A DNA stretch of 64,000 bases from Canna indica. Lineage: Eukaryota > Streptophyta > Magnoliopsida > Zingiberales > Cannaceae. Where the stretch lies: the NCBI GenBank assembly GCA_034359265.1, contig CP136890.1, positions 47,838,501-47,902,500 of the forward strand, written 5' to 3'. Position numbers and translations under genes: made by a program. Below, piece after piece: positions 10,576 through 23,484 of the stretch (the stretch's first letter is position 1; each line of letters starts with the position of its first letter). The notes under the pieces were generated by a model, which worked only from the letters and a program-made list of their open reading frames with translations, was not told the origin of the DNA and searched no databases.

Positions 10576-12834
10576 TTGACCGACTAATGCAAAGAATTAC
10601 ACGCTTTTCGAACAGAATGTTGAACGAAGCCTACTGATTGAACTTTCGGGTATCGACTCGAAACGACCAGAAATCTGAGTCCCGGGCGACTCCAGATCAT
10701 TCACTGTGATGGGAGATGTTGTTAATCGAGTTATTTTTGACCGACTAATGCAAAGAATTACACGCTTTTTCGAACAGAATGCTGAAAGAAGCCTACTGAT
10801 TGAATTTTCGGGTATCGACTCGAAACGACCAGAAATCTGAGTCCCGGGCGACTCCACGATCATTCACTGTGATGGGAGAAGTTGTTAATCGAGTTATTTT
10901 TGACCGACTAATGCGAAGAATTACACGCTTTTTCGAACAGAATGCTGAAAGAAGCCTACTGATTGAATTTTCGGGTATCGACTCGAAACGACCAGAAATC
11001 TGAGTCCCGGGCGACTCCAGATCATTCACTGTGATGGGAGAAGTTGTTAATCGAGTTATTTTTGACCGACTAATGCAAAGAATTACACGCTTTTTCGAAC
11101 AGAATGCTGAAAGAAGCCTACTGATTGAATTTTCGGGTATCGACTCGAAAAGACCAAAAATCTGAGTCCCGGGCGACTCCAGATCATTCACTGTGATGGG
11201 AGATGTTGTTAATCGAGTTATTTTTGACCGACTAATGCAAAGAATTACACGCTTTTCGAACAGAATGCTGAACGAAGCCTACTGATTGAACTTTCGGGTA
11301 TCGACTCGAAACGACCAGAAATCTGAGTCCCGGGCGACTCCAGATCATTCACTGCGATGGGAGAAGTTGTTAATCGAGTTATTTTTGACCGACTAATGCA
11401 AAGAATTACACGCTTTTCGAACAGAATGCTGAACGAAGCCTACTGATTGAACTTTCGGGTATCGACTCGAAACGACCAGAAATCTGAGTCCCGGGCGACT
11501 CCAGAACATTCACTGTGATGGGAGAAGTTGTTAATCGAGTTATTTTTGACCGACTAATGCAAAGAATTACACGCTTTTCGAACAGAATGTTGAACGAAGC
11601 CTACTGATTGAACTTTCGGGTATCGACTCGAAACGACCAGAAATCTGAGTCCCGGGCGACTCCAGATCATTCACTGTGATGGGAGATGTTGTTAATCGAG
11701 TTATTTTTGACCGACTAATGCAAAGAATTACACGCTTTTCGAACAGAATGCTGAAAGAAGCCTACTGATTGAATTTTCGGGTATCGACTCGAAAAGACCA
11801 AAAATCTGAGTCCCGGGCGACTCCAGATCATTCACTGTGATGGGAGATGTTGTTAATCGAGTTATTTTTGACCGACTAATGCAAAGAATTACACGCTTTT
11901 CGAACAGAATGCTGAACGAAGCCTACTGATTGAACTTTCGGGTATCGACTCGAAACGACCAGAAATCTGAGTCCCGGGCGACTCCAGATCATTCACTGTG
12001 ATGGGAGATGTTGTTAATCGAGTTATTTTTGACCGACTAATGCAAAGAATTACACGCTTTTTCGAATAGAATGCTGAAAGAAGCCTACTGATTGAATTTT
12101 CGGGTATCGACTCGAAAAGACCAAAAATCTGAGTCCCGGGCGACTCCAGATCATTCACTGTGATGGGAGATGTTGTTAATCGAGTTATTTTTGACCGACT
12201 AATGCAAAGAATTACACGCTTTTCGAACAGAATGCTGAACGAAGCCTACTGATTGAACTTTCGGGTATCGACTCGAAACGACCAGAAATCTGAGTCCCGG
12301 GCGACTCCAGATCATTCACTGTGATGGGAGAAGTTGTTAATCGAGTTATTTTTGACCGACTAATGCAAAGAATTACACGCTTTTCGAACAGAATGCTGAA
12401 CGAAGCCTATTGATTGAACTTTCGGGTATCGACTCGAAACGACCAAAAATCTGAGTCCCGGGCGACTCCAGATCATTCACTGTGATGGGAGAAGTTGTTA
12501 ATCGAGTTATTTTTGACCGACTAATGCAAAGAATTACACGCTTTTCGAACAGAATGCTGAACGAAGCCTACTGATTGAACTTTCGGGTATCGACTCGAAA
12601 CGACCAGAAATCTGAGTCCCGGGCGACTCCAGATCATTCACTGCGATGGGAGAAGTTGTTAATCGAGTTATTTTTGACCGACTAATGCAAAGAATTACAC
12701 GCTTTTCGAACAGAATGCTGAACGAAGCCTACTGATTGAACTTTCGGGTATCGACTCGAAACGACCAGAAATCTGAGTCCCGGGCGACTCCAGAACATTC
12801 ACTGTGATGGGAGAAGTTGTTAATCGAGTTATTT
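10576..12834 (+). repeat. 11-mer HOR copy 2 extended by three monomers, 2259 bp
   Basis: The first 1776 bp repeat the unit at 8800, including the five-T GAATAGAATG monomer at 12029. Three further 161-bp monomers (12352-12834) follow, the first with GAAGCCTATT and GACCAAAAATC, before the next copy starts at 12835. Confidence 0.88.
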
Positions 12835-14610
12835 TTGACCGACTAATGCAAAGAATTACACGCTTTTCGAACAGAATGTTGAACGAAGCCTACTGATTGA
12901 ACTTTCGGGTATCGACTCGAAACGACCAGAAATCTGAGTCCCGGGCGACTCCAGATCATTCACTGTGATGGGAGATGTTGTTAATCGAGTTATTTTTGAC
13001 CGACTAATGCAAAGAATTACACGCTTTTTCGAACAGAATGCTGAAAGAAGCCTACTGATTGAATTTTCGGGTATCGACTCGAAACGACCAGAAATCTGAG
13101 TCCCGGGCGACTCCACGATCATTCACTGTGATGGGAGAAGTTGTTAATCGAGTTATTTTTGACCGACTAATGCGAAGAATTACACGCTTTTTCGAACAGA
13201 ATGCTGAAAGAAGCCTACTGATTGAATTTTCGGGTATCGACTCGAAACGACCAGAAATCTGAGTCCCGGGCGACTCCAGATCATTCACTGTGATGGGAGA
13301 AGTTGTTAATCGAGTTATTTTTGACCGACTAATGCAAAGAATTACACGCTTTTTCGAACAGAATGCTGAAAGAAGCCTACTGATTGAATTTTCGGGTATC
13401 GACTCGAAAAGACCAAAAATCTGAGTCCCGGGCGACTCCAGATCATTCACTGTGATGGGAGATGTTGTTAATCGAGTTATTTTTGACCGACTAATGCAAA
13501 GAATTACACGCTTTTCGAACAGAATGCTGAACGAAGCCTACTGATTGAACTTTCGGGTATCGACTCGAAACGACCAGAAATCTGAGTCCCGGGCGACTCC
13601 AGATCATTCACTGCGATGGGAGAAGTTGTTAATCGAGTTATTTTTGACCGACTAATGCAAAGAATTACACGCTTTTCGAACAGAATGCTGAACGAAGCCT
13701 ACTGATTGAACTTTCGGGTATCGACTCGAAACGACCAGAAATCTGAGTCCCGGGCGACTCCAGAACATTCACTGTGATGGGAGAAGTTGTTAATCGAGTT
13801 ATTTTTGACCGACTAATGCAAAGAATTACACGCTTTTCGAACAGAATGTTGAACGAAGCCTACTGATTGAACTTTCGGGTATCGACTCGAAACGACCAGA
13901 AATCTGAGTCCCGGGCGACTCCAGATCATTCACTGTGATGGGAGATGTTGTTAATCGAGTTATTTTTGACCGACTAATGCAAAGAATTACACGCTTTTCG
14001 AACAGAATGCTGAAAGAAGCCTACTGATTGAATTTTCGGGTATCGACTCGAAAAGACCAAAAATCTGAGTCCCGGGCGACTCCAGATCATTCACTGTGAT
14101 GGGAGATGTTGTTAATCGAGTTATTTTTGACCGACTAATGCAAAGAATTACACGCTTTTCGAACAGAATGCTGAACGAAGCCTACTGATTGAACTTTCGG
14201 GTATCGACTCGAAACGACCAGAAATCTGAGTCCCGGGCGACTCCAGATCATTCACTGTGATGGGAGATGTTGTTAATCGAGTTATTTTTGACCGACTAAT
14301 GCAAAGAATTACACGCTTTTTCGAATAGAATGCTGAAAGAAGCCTACTGATTGAATTTTCGGGTATCGACTCGAAAAGACCAAAAATCTGAGTCCCGGGC
14401 GACTCCAGATCATTCACTGTGATGGGAGATGTTGTTAATCGAGTTATTTTTGACCGACTAATGCAAAGAATTACACGCTTTTCGAACAGAATGCTGAACG
14501 AAGCCTACTGATTGAACTTTCGGGTATCGACTCGAAACGACCAGAAATCTGAGTCCCGGGCGACTCCAGATCATTCACTGTGATGGGAGAAGTTGTTAAT
14601 CGAGTTATTT
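12835..14610 (+). repeat. 11-mer HOR, 1776 bp, copy 3
   Basis: It has the same monomer order as 8800 and 10576, with C at 12996 and the GAATAGAATG monomer at 14288. It ends where a GAAGCCTATT monomer starts at 14611. Confidence 0.9.
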
Positions 14611-15257
14611 TTGACCGACTAATGCAAAGAATTACACGCTTTTCGAACAGAATGCTGAACGAAGCCTATTGATTGAACTTTCGGGTATCGACTCGAAACG
14701 ACCAGAAATCTGAGTCCCGGGCGACTCCAGATCATTCGCTGTGATGGGAGATGTTGTTAATCGAGTTATTTTTGACCGACTAATGCAAAGAATTACACGC
14801 TTTTTCGAACAGAATGCTGAAAGAAGCCTACTGATTGAATTTTCGGGTATCGACTCGAAACGACCAAAAATCTGAGTCCCGGGCGACTCCAGATCATTCA
14901 CTGTGATGGGAGAAGTTGTTAATCGAGTTATTTTTGACCGACTAATGCGAAGAATTACACGCTTTTTCGAACAGAATGCTGAAAGAAGCCTACTGATTGA
15001 ATTTTCGGGTATCGACTCGAAACGACCAGAAATCTGAGTCCCGGGCGACTCCAGATCATTCACTGTGATGGGAGAAGTTGTTAATCGAGTTATTTTTGAC
15101 CGACTAATGCAAAGAATTACACGCTTTTTCGAACAGAATGCTGAAAGAAGCCTACTGATTGAATTTTCGGGTATCGACTCGAAAAGACCAAAAATCTGAG
15201 TCCCGGGCGACTCCAGATCATTCACTGTGATGGGAGATGTTGTTAATCGAGTTATTT
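14611..15257 (+). repeat. 4-mer block A-B-B-B, 647 bp
   Basis: The starts are 14611 (GAAGCCTATT), 14772 (B), 14934 (B, TGCGAAG) and 15096 (B). The same order of lengths and types recurs at 20904-21550. Three 162-bp monomers in a row keep one reading frame open for nearly 200 codons on the minus strand. CATTCGCTGTG at about 14735 is private. Confidence 0.88.
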
Positions 15258-17674
15258 TTGACCGACTAATGCAAAGAATTACACGCTTTTCGAACAGAAT
15301 GCTGAACGAAGCCTACTGATTGAACTTTCGGGTATCGACTCGAAAAGACCAAAAATCTGAGTCCCGGGCGACTCCAGATCATTCACTGTGATGGGAGAAG
15401 TTGTTAATCGAGTTATTTTTGACCGACTAATGCAAAGAATTACACGCTTTTCGAACAGAATGCTGAACGAAGCCTACTGATTGAACTTTCGGGTATCGAC
15501 TCGAAACGACCAGAAATCTGAGTCCCGGGCGACTCCAGAACATTCACTGTGATGGGAGAAGTTGTTAATCGAGTTATTTTTGACCGACTAATGCAAAGAA
15601 TTACACGCTTTTCGAACAGAATGCTGAAAGAAGCCTACTGATTGAATTTTCGGGTATCGACTCGAAAAGACCAAAAATCTGAGTCCCGGGCGACTCCAGA
15701 TCATTCACTGTGATGGGAGATGTTGTTAATCGAGTTATTTTTGACCGACTAATGCAAAGAATTACACGCTTTTCGAACAGAATGCTGAACGAAGCCTACT
15801 GATTGAACTTTCGGGTATCGACTCGAAACGACCAGAAATCTGAGTCCCGGGCGACTCCAGATCATTCACTGTGATGGGAGAAGTTGTTAATCGAGTTATT
15901 TTTGACCGACTAATGCAAAGAATTACACGCTTTTCGAACAGAATGCTGAACGAAGCCTATTGATTGAACTTTCGGGTATCGACTCGAAACGACCAGAAAT
16001 CTGAGTCCCGGGCGACTCCAGAACATTCACTGTGATGGGAGAAGTTGTTAATCGAGTTATTTTTGACCGACTAATGCAAAGAATTACACGCTTTTTCGAA
16101 CAGAATGCTGAACGAAGCCTATTGATTGAACTTTCGGGTATCGACTCGAAACGACCAGAAATCTGAGTCCCGGGCGACTCCAGAACATTCACTGTGATGG
16201 GAGAAGTTGTTAATCGAGTTATTTTTGACCGACTAATGCAAAGAATTACACGCTTTTCGAACAGAATGTTGAACGAAGCCTACTGATTGAACTTTCGGGT
16301 ATCGACTCGAAACGACCAGAAATCTGAGTCCCGGGCGACTCCAGATCATTCACTGCGATGGGAGAAGTTGTTAATCGAGTTATTTTTGACCGACTAATGC
16401 AAAGAATTACACGCTTTTCGAACAGAATGCTGAACGAAGCCTACTGATTGAACTTTCGGGTATCGACTCGAAAAGACCAAAAATCTGAGTCCCGGGCGAC
16501 TCCAGATCATTCACTGTGATGGGAGAAGTTGTTAATCGAGTTATTTTTGACCGACTAATGCAAAGAATTACACGCTTTTCGAACAGAATGCTGAACGAAG
16601 CCTACTGATTGAACTTTCGGGTATCGACTCGAAACGACCAGAAATCTGAGTCCCGGGCGACTCCAGAACATTCACTGTGATGGGAGAAGTTGTTAATCGA
16701 GTTATTTTTGACCGACTAATGCAAAGAATTACACGCTTTTCGAACAGAATGCTGAAAGAAGCCTACTGATTGAATTTTCGGGTATCGACTCGAAAAGACC
16801 AAAAATCTGAGTCCCGGGCGACTCCAGATCATTCACTGTGATGGGAGATGTTGTTAATCGAGTTATTTTTGACCGACTAATGCAAAGAATTACACGCTTT
16901 TCGAACAGAATGCTGAACGAAGCCTACTGATTGAACTTTCGGGTATCGACTCGAAACGACCAGAAATCTGAGTCCCGGGCGACTCCAGATCATTCACTGT
17001 GATGGGAGAAGTTGTTAATCGAGTTATTTTTGACCGACTAATGCAAAGAATTACACGCTTTTCGAACAGAATGCTGAACGAAGCCTATTGATTGAACTTT
17101 CGGGTATCGACTCGAAACGACCAGAAATCTGAGTCCCGGGCGACTCCAGAACATTCACTGTGATGGGAGAAGTTGTTAATCGAGTTATTTTTGACCGACT
17201 AATGCAAAGAATTACACGCTTTTTCGAACAGAATGCTGAACGAAGCCTATTGATTGAACTTTCGGGTATCGACTCGAAACGACCAGAAATCTGAGTCCCG
17301 GGCGACTCCAGAACATTCACTGTGATGGGAGAAGTTGTTAATCGAGTTATTTTTGACCGACTAATGCAAAGAATTACACGCTTTTCGAACAGAATGTTGA
17401 ACGAAGCCTACTGATTGAACTTTCGGGTATCGACTCGAAACGACCAGAAATCTGAGTCCCGGGCGACTCCAGATCATTCACTGCGATGGGAGAAGTTGTT
17501 AATCGAGTTATTTTTGACCGACTAATGCAAAGAATTACACGCTTTTCGAACAGAATGCTGAACGAAGCCTACTGATTGAACTTTCGGGTATCGACTCGAA
17601 ACGACCAGAAATCTGAGTCCCGGGCGACTCCAGAACATTCACTGTGATGGGAGAAGTTGTTAATCGAGTTATTT
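15258..17674 (+). repeat. 7-mer HOR, 1128 bp, about two copies
   Basis: The starts are 15258, 15419, 15580, 15741, 15902, 16063 (162), 16225, then 16386 and so on with the same order 1128 bp later. Diagnostic marks repeat: GAAAAGACCAAAAATC at 15258 and 16386, AGAACATT at 15419 and 16547, and a pair of GAAGCCTATT monomers (one with five Ts) at 15902/16063 and 17030/17191. The second copy passes into the next block near 17514. Confidence 0.87.
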
Positions 17675-19127
17675 TTGACCGACTAATGCAAAGAATTACA
17701 CGCTTTTCGAACAGAATGTTGAACGAAGCCTACTGATTGAACTTTCGGGTATCGACTCGAAACGACCAGAAATCTGAGTCCCGGGCGACTCCAGATCATT
17801 CACTGTGATGGGAGATGTTGTTAATCGAGTTATTTTTGACCGACTAATGCGAAGAATTACACGCTTTTTCGAACAGAATGCTGAAAGAAGCCTACTGATT
17901 GAATTTTCGGGTATCGACTCGAAACGACCAGAAATCTGAGTCCCGGGCGACTCCACGATCATTCACTGTGATGGGAGAAGTTGTTAATCGAGTTATTTTT
18001 GACCGACTAATGCGAAGAATTACACGCTTTTTCGAACAGAATGCTGAAAGAAGCCTACTGATTGAATTTTCGGGTATCGACTCGAAACGACCAGAAATCT
18101 GAGTCCCGGGCGACTCCAGATCATTCACTGTGATGGGAGAAGTTGTTAATCGAGTTATTTTTGACCGACTAATGCAAAGAATTACATGCTTTTTCGAACA
18201 GAATGCTGAAAGAAGCCTACTGATTGAATTTTCGGGTATCGACTCGAAAAGACCAAAAATCTGAGTCCCGGGCGACTCCAGATCATTCACTGTGATGGGA
18301 GATGTTGTTAATCGAGTTATTTTTGACCGACTAATGCAAAGAATTACACGCTTTTCGAACAGAATGCTGAACGAAGCCTACTGATTGAACTTTCGGGTAT
18401 CGACTCGAAACGACCAGAAATCTGAGTCCCGGGCGACTCCAGATCATTCACTGCGATGGGAGAAGTTGTTAATCGAGTTATTTTTGACCGACTAATGCAA
18501 AGAATTACACGCTTTTCGAACAGAATGCTGAACGAAGCCTACTGATTGAACTTTCGGGTATCGACTCGAAACGACCAGAAATCTGAGTCCCGGGCGACTC
18601 CAGAACATTCACTGTGATGGGAGAAGTTGTTAATCGAGTTATTTTTGACCGACTAATGCAAAGAATTACACGCTTTTCGAACAGAATGTTGAACGAAGCC
18701 TACTGATTGAACTTTCGGGTATCGACTCGAAACGACCAGAAATCTGAGTCCCGGGCGACTCCAGATCATTCACTGTGATGGGAGATGTTGTTAATCGAGT
18801 TATTTTTGACCGACTAATGCAAAGAATTACACGCTTTTCGAACAGAATGTTGAACGAAGCCTACTGATTGAACTTTCGGGTATCGACTCGAAACGACCAG
18901 AAATCTGAGTCCCGGGCGACTCCAGATCATTCACTGCGATGGGAGAAGTTGTTAATCGAGTTATTTTTGACCGACTAATGCAAAGAATTACACGCTTTTC
19001 GAACAGAATGCTGAACGAAGCCTACTGATTGAACTTTCGGGTATCGACTCGAAACGACCAGAAATCTGAGTCCCGGGCGACTCCAGAACATTCACTGTGA
19101 TGGGAGAAGTTGTTAATCGAGTTATTT
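17675..19127 (+). repeat. 9-mer HOR, 1453 bp, copy 1
   Basis: The starts are 17675, 17836 (C with TGCGAAG), 17999 (B, TGCGAAG), 18161 (B), 18323, 18484, 18645, 18806 and 18967: 6x161 + 2x162 + 163. The monomer at 18161 carries ACATGC for ACACGC, found elsewhere only at the matching place in the next copy. Confidence 0.9.
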
Positions 19128-20419
19128 TTGACCGACTAATGCAAAGAATTACACGCTTTTCGAACAGAATGTTGAACGAAGCCTACTGATTGAACTTTCG
19201 GGTATCGACTCGAAACGACCAGAAATCTGAGTCCCGGGCGACTCCAGATCATTCACTGTGATGGGAGATGTTGTTAATCGAGTTATTTTTGACCGACTAA
19301 TGCGAAGAATTACACGCTTTTTCGAACAGAATGCTGAAAGAAGCCTACTGATTGAATTTTCGGGTATCGACTCGAAACGACCAGAAATCTGAGTCCCGGG
19401 CGACTCCACGATCATTCACTGTGATGGGAGAAGTTGTTAATCGAGTTATTTTTGACCGACTAATGCGAAGAATTACACGCTTTTTCGAACAGAATGCTGA
19501 AAGAAGCCTACTGATTGAATTTTCGGGTATCGACTCGAAACGACCAGAAATCTGAGTCCCGGGCGACTCCAGATCATTCACTGTGATGGGAGAAGTTGTT
19601 AATCGAGTTATTTTTGACCGACTAATGCAAAGAATTACATGCTTTTTCGAACAGAATGCTGAAAGAAGCCTACTGATTGAATTTTCGGGTATCGACTCGA
19701 AAAGACCAAAAATCTGAGTCCCGGGCGACTCCAGATCATTCACTGTGATGGGAGATGTTGTTAATCGAGTTATTTTTGACCGACTAATGCAAAGAATTAC
19801 ACGCTTTTCGAACAGAATGCTGAACGAAGCCTACTGATTGAACTTTCGGGTATCGACTCGAAACGACCAGAAATCTGAGTCCCGGGCGACTCCAGATCAT
19901 TCACTGCGATGGGAGAAGTTGTTAATCGAGTTATTTTTGACCGACTAATGCAAAGAATTACACGCTTTTCGAACAGAATGCTGAACGAAGCCTACTGATT
20001 GAACTTTCGGGTATCGACTCGAAACGACCAGAAATCTGAGTCCCGGGCGACTCCAGAACATTCACTGTGATGGGAGAAGTTGTTAATCGAGTTATTTTTG
20101 ACCGACTAATGCAAAGAATTACACGCTTTTCGAACAGAATGTTGAACGAAGCCTACTGATTGAACTTTCGGGTATCGACTCGAAACGACCAGAAATCTGA
20201 GTCCCGGGCGACTCCAGATCATTCACTGTGATGGGAGATGTTGTTAATCGAGTTATTTTTGACCAACTAATGCAAAGAATTACACGCTTTTCGAACAGAA
20301 TGCTGAAAGAAGCCTACTGATTGAATTTTCGGGTATCGACTCGAAAAGACCAAAAATCTGAGTCCCGGGCGACTCCAGATCATTCACTGTGATGGGAGAT
20401 GTTGTTAATCGAGTTATTT
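19128..20419 (+). repeat. 9-mer HOR copy 2, incomplete (8 monomers)
   Basis: It repeats 17675-18805 monomer by monomer, with the ACATGC change at 19614 and the last C monomer of the window at 19289. It departs at 20259, where a four-T B-bodied monomer with private TTGACCAAC stands. Confidence 0.87.
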
Positions 20420-21550
20420 TTGACCGACTAATGCGAAGAATTACACGCTTTTCGAACAGAATGCTGAACGAAGCCTACTGATTGAACTTTCGGGTATCGA
20501 CTCGAAACGACCAGAAATCTGAGTCCCGGGCGACTCCAGATCATTCACTGTGATGGGAGAAGTTGTTAATCGAGTTATTTTTGACCGACTAATGCAAAGA
20601 ATTACACGCTTTTTCGAACAGAATGCTGAAAGAAGCCTACTGATTGAATTTTCGGGTATCGACTCGAAAAGACCAAAAATCTGAGTCCCGGGCGACTCCA
20701 GATCATTCACTGTGATGGGAGATGTTGTTAATCGAGTTATTTTTGACCGACTAATGCAAAGAATTACACGCTTTTCGAACAGAATGCTGAACGAAGCCTA
20801 CTGATTGAACTTTCGGGTATCGACTCGAAACGACCAGAAATCTGAGTCCCGGGCGACTCCAGATCATTCACTGTGATGGGAGAAGTTGTTAATCGAGTTA
20901 TTTTTGACCGACTAATGCAAAGAATTACACGCTTTTCGAACAGAATGCTGAACGAAGCCTATTGATTGAACTTTCGGGTATCGACTCGAAACGACCAGAA
21001 ATCTGAGTCCCGGGCGACTCCAGAACATTCACTGTGATGGGAGAAGTTGTTAATCGAGTTATTTTTGACCGACTAATGCAAAGAATTACACGCTTTTTCG
21101 AACAGAATGCTGAAAGAAGCCTACTGATTGAATTTTCGGGTATCGACTCGAAACGACCAAAAATCTGAGTCCCGGGCGACTCCAGATCATTCACTGTGAT
21201 GGGAGAAGTTGTTAATCGAGTTATTTTTGACCGACTAATGCGAAGAATTACACGCTTTTTCGAACAGAATGCTGAAAGAAGCCTACTGATTGAATTTTCG
21301 GGTATCGACTCGAAACGACCAGAAATCTGAGTCCCGGGCGACTCCAGATCATTCACTGTGATGGGAGAAGTTGTTAATTGAGTTATTTTTGACCGACTAA
21401 TGCAAAGAATTACACGCTTTTTCGAACAGAATGCTGAAAGAAGCCTACTGATTGAATTTTCGGGTATCGACTCGAAAAGACCAAAAATCTGAGTCCCGGG
21501 CGACTCCAGATCATTCACTGTGATGGGAGATGTTGTTAATCGAGTTATTT
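20420..21550 (+). repeat. Mixed A/B block, 7 monomers
   Basis: The starts are 20420 (TGCGAAG with four Ts), 20581 (B), 20743, 20904 (GAAGCCTATT, AGAACATT), 21065 (B), 21227 (B, TGCGAAG) and 21389 (B). The last four match the 4-mer at 14611. TTAATTGAG at about 21376 is a private change. Confidence 0.85.
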
Positions 21551-22516
21551 TTGACCGACTAATGCAAAGAATTACACGCTTTTCGAACAGAATGCTGAAC
21601 GAAGCCTACTGATTGAACTTTCGGGTATCGACTCGAAACGACCAGAAATCTGAGTCCCGGGCGACTCCAGATCATTCACTGTGATGGGAGAAGTTGTTAA
21701 TCGAGTTATTTTTGACCGACTAATGCAAAGAATTACACGCTTTTCGAACAGAATGCTGAACGAAGCCTACTGATTGAACTTTCGGGTATCGACTCGAAAC
21801 GACCAGAAATCTGAGTCCCGGGCGACTCCAGAACATTCACTGTGATGGGAGAAGTTGTTAATCGAGTTATTTTTGACCGACTAATGCAAAGAATTACACG
21901 CTTTTCGAACAGAATGCTGAAAGAAGCCTACTGATTGAATTTTCGGGTATCGACTCGAAAAGACCAAAAATCTGAGTCCCGGGCGACTCCAGATCATTCA
22001 CTGTGATGGGAGATGTTGTTAATCGAGTTATTTTTGACCGACTAATGCAAAGAATTACACGCTTTTCGAACAGAATGCTGAACGAAGCCTACTGATTGAA
22101 CTTTCGGGTATCGACTCGAAAAGACCAAAAATCTGAGTCCCGGGCGACTCCAGATCATTCACTGTGATGGGAGAAGTTGTTAATCGAGTTATTTTTGACC
22201 GACTAATGCAAAGAATTACACGCTTTTCGAACAGAATGCTGAACGAAGCCTACTGATTGAACTTTCGGGTATCGACTCGAAACGACCAGAAATCTGAGTC
22301 CCGGGCGACTCCAGAACATTCACTGTGATGGGAGAAGTTGTTAATCGAGTTATTTTTGACCGACTAATGCAAAGAATTACACGCTTTTCGAACAGAATGC
22401 TGAAAGAAGCCTACTGATTGAATTTTCGGGTATCGACTCGAAAAGACCAAAAATCTGAGTCCCGGGCGACTCCAGATCATTCACTGTGATGGGAGATGTT
22501 GTTAATCGAGTTATTT
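21551..22516 (+). repeat. 3-mer tandem duplication, 2 x 483 bp
   Basis: The three 161-bp monomers at 21551, 21712 (AGAACATT) and 21873 (four-T, B body) are followed by the same trio at 22034, 22195 and 22356. The first member differs: GAAACGACCAGAAATC in one, GAAAAGACCAAAAATC in the other. Confidence 0.86.
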
Positions 22517-23484
22517 TTGACCGACTAATGCAAAGAATTACACGCTTTTCGAACAGAATGCTGAACGAAGCCTACTGATTGAACTTTCGGGTATCGACTC
22601 GAAACGACCAGAAATCTGAGTCCCGGGCGACTCCAGATCATTCACTGTGATGGGAGAAGTTGTTAATCGAGTTATTTTTGACCGACTAATGCAAAGAATT
22701 ACACGCTTTTCGAACAGAATGCTGAACGAAGCCTATTGATTGAACTTTCGGGTATCGACTCGAAACGACCAGAAATCTGAGTCCCGGGCGACTCCAGAAC
22801 ATTCACTGTGATGGGAGAAGTTGTTAATCGAGTTATTTTTGACCGACTAATGCAAAGAATTACACGCTTTTCGAACAGAATGCTGAAAGAAGCCTACTGA
22901 TTGAATTTTCGGGTATCGACTCGAAACGACCAGAAATCTGAGTCCCGGGCGACTCCAGATCATTCACTGTGATGGGAGAAGTTGTTAATCGAGTTATTTT
23001 TGACCGACTAATGCGAAGAATTACACGCTTTTTCGAACAGAATGCTGAAAGAAGCCTACTGATTGAATTTTCGGGTATCGACTCGAAACGACCAGAAATC
23101 TGAGTCCCGGGCGACTCCAGATCATTCACTGTGATGGGAGAAGTTGTTAATCGAGTTATTTTTGACCGACTAATGCAAAGAATTACACGCTTTTTCGAAC
23201 AGAATGCTGAAAGAAGCCTACTGATTGAATTTTCGGGTATCGACTCGAAAAGACCAAAAATCTGAGTCCCGGGCGACTCCAGATCATTCACTGTGATGGG
23301 AGATGTTGTTAATCGAGTTATTTTTGACCGACTAATGCAAAGAATTACACGCTTTTCGAACAGAATGCTGAACGAAGCCTACTGATTGAACTTTCGGGTA
23401 TCGACTCGAAACGACCAGAAATCTGAGTCCCAGGCGACTCCAGATCATTCACTGTGATGGGAGAAGTTGTTAATCGAGTTATTT
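22517..23484 (+). repeat. Mixed A/B block, 6 monomers
   Basis: The starts are 22517, 22678 (GAAGCCTATT, AGAACATT), 22839 (four-T B body), 23000 (B, TGCGAAG), 23162 (B) and 23324. The last has CCCAGGCGAC at about 23431, removing the CCCGGG core. Confidence 0.85.
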
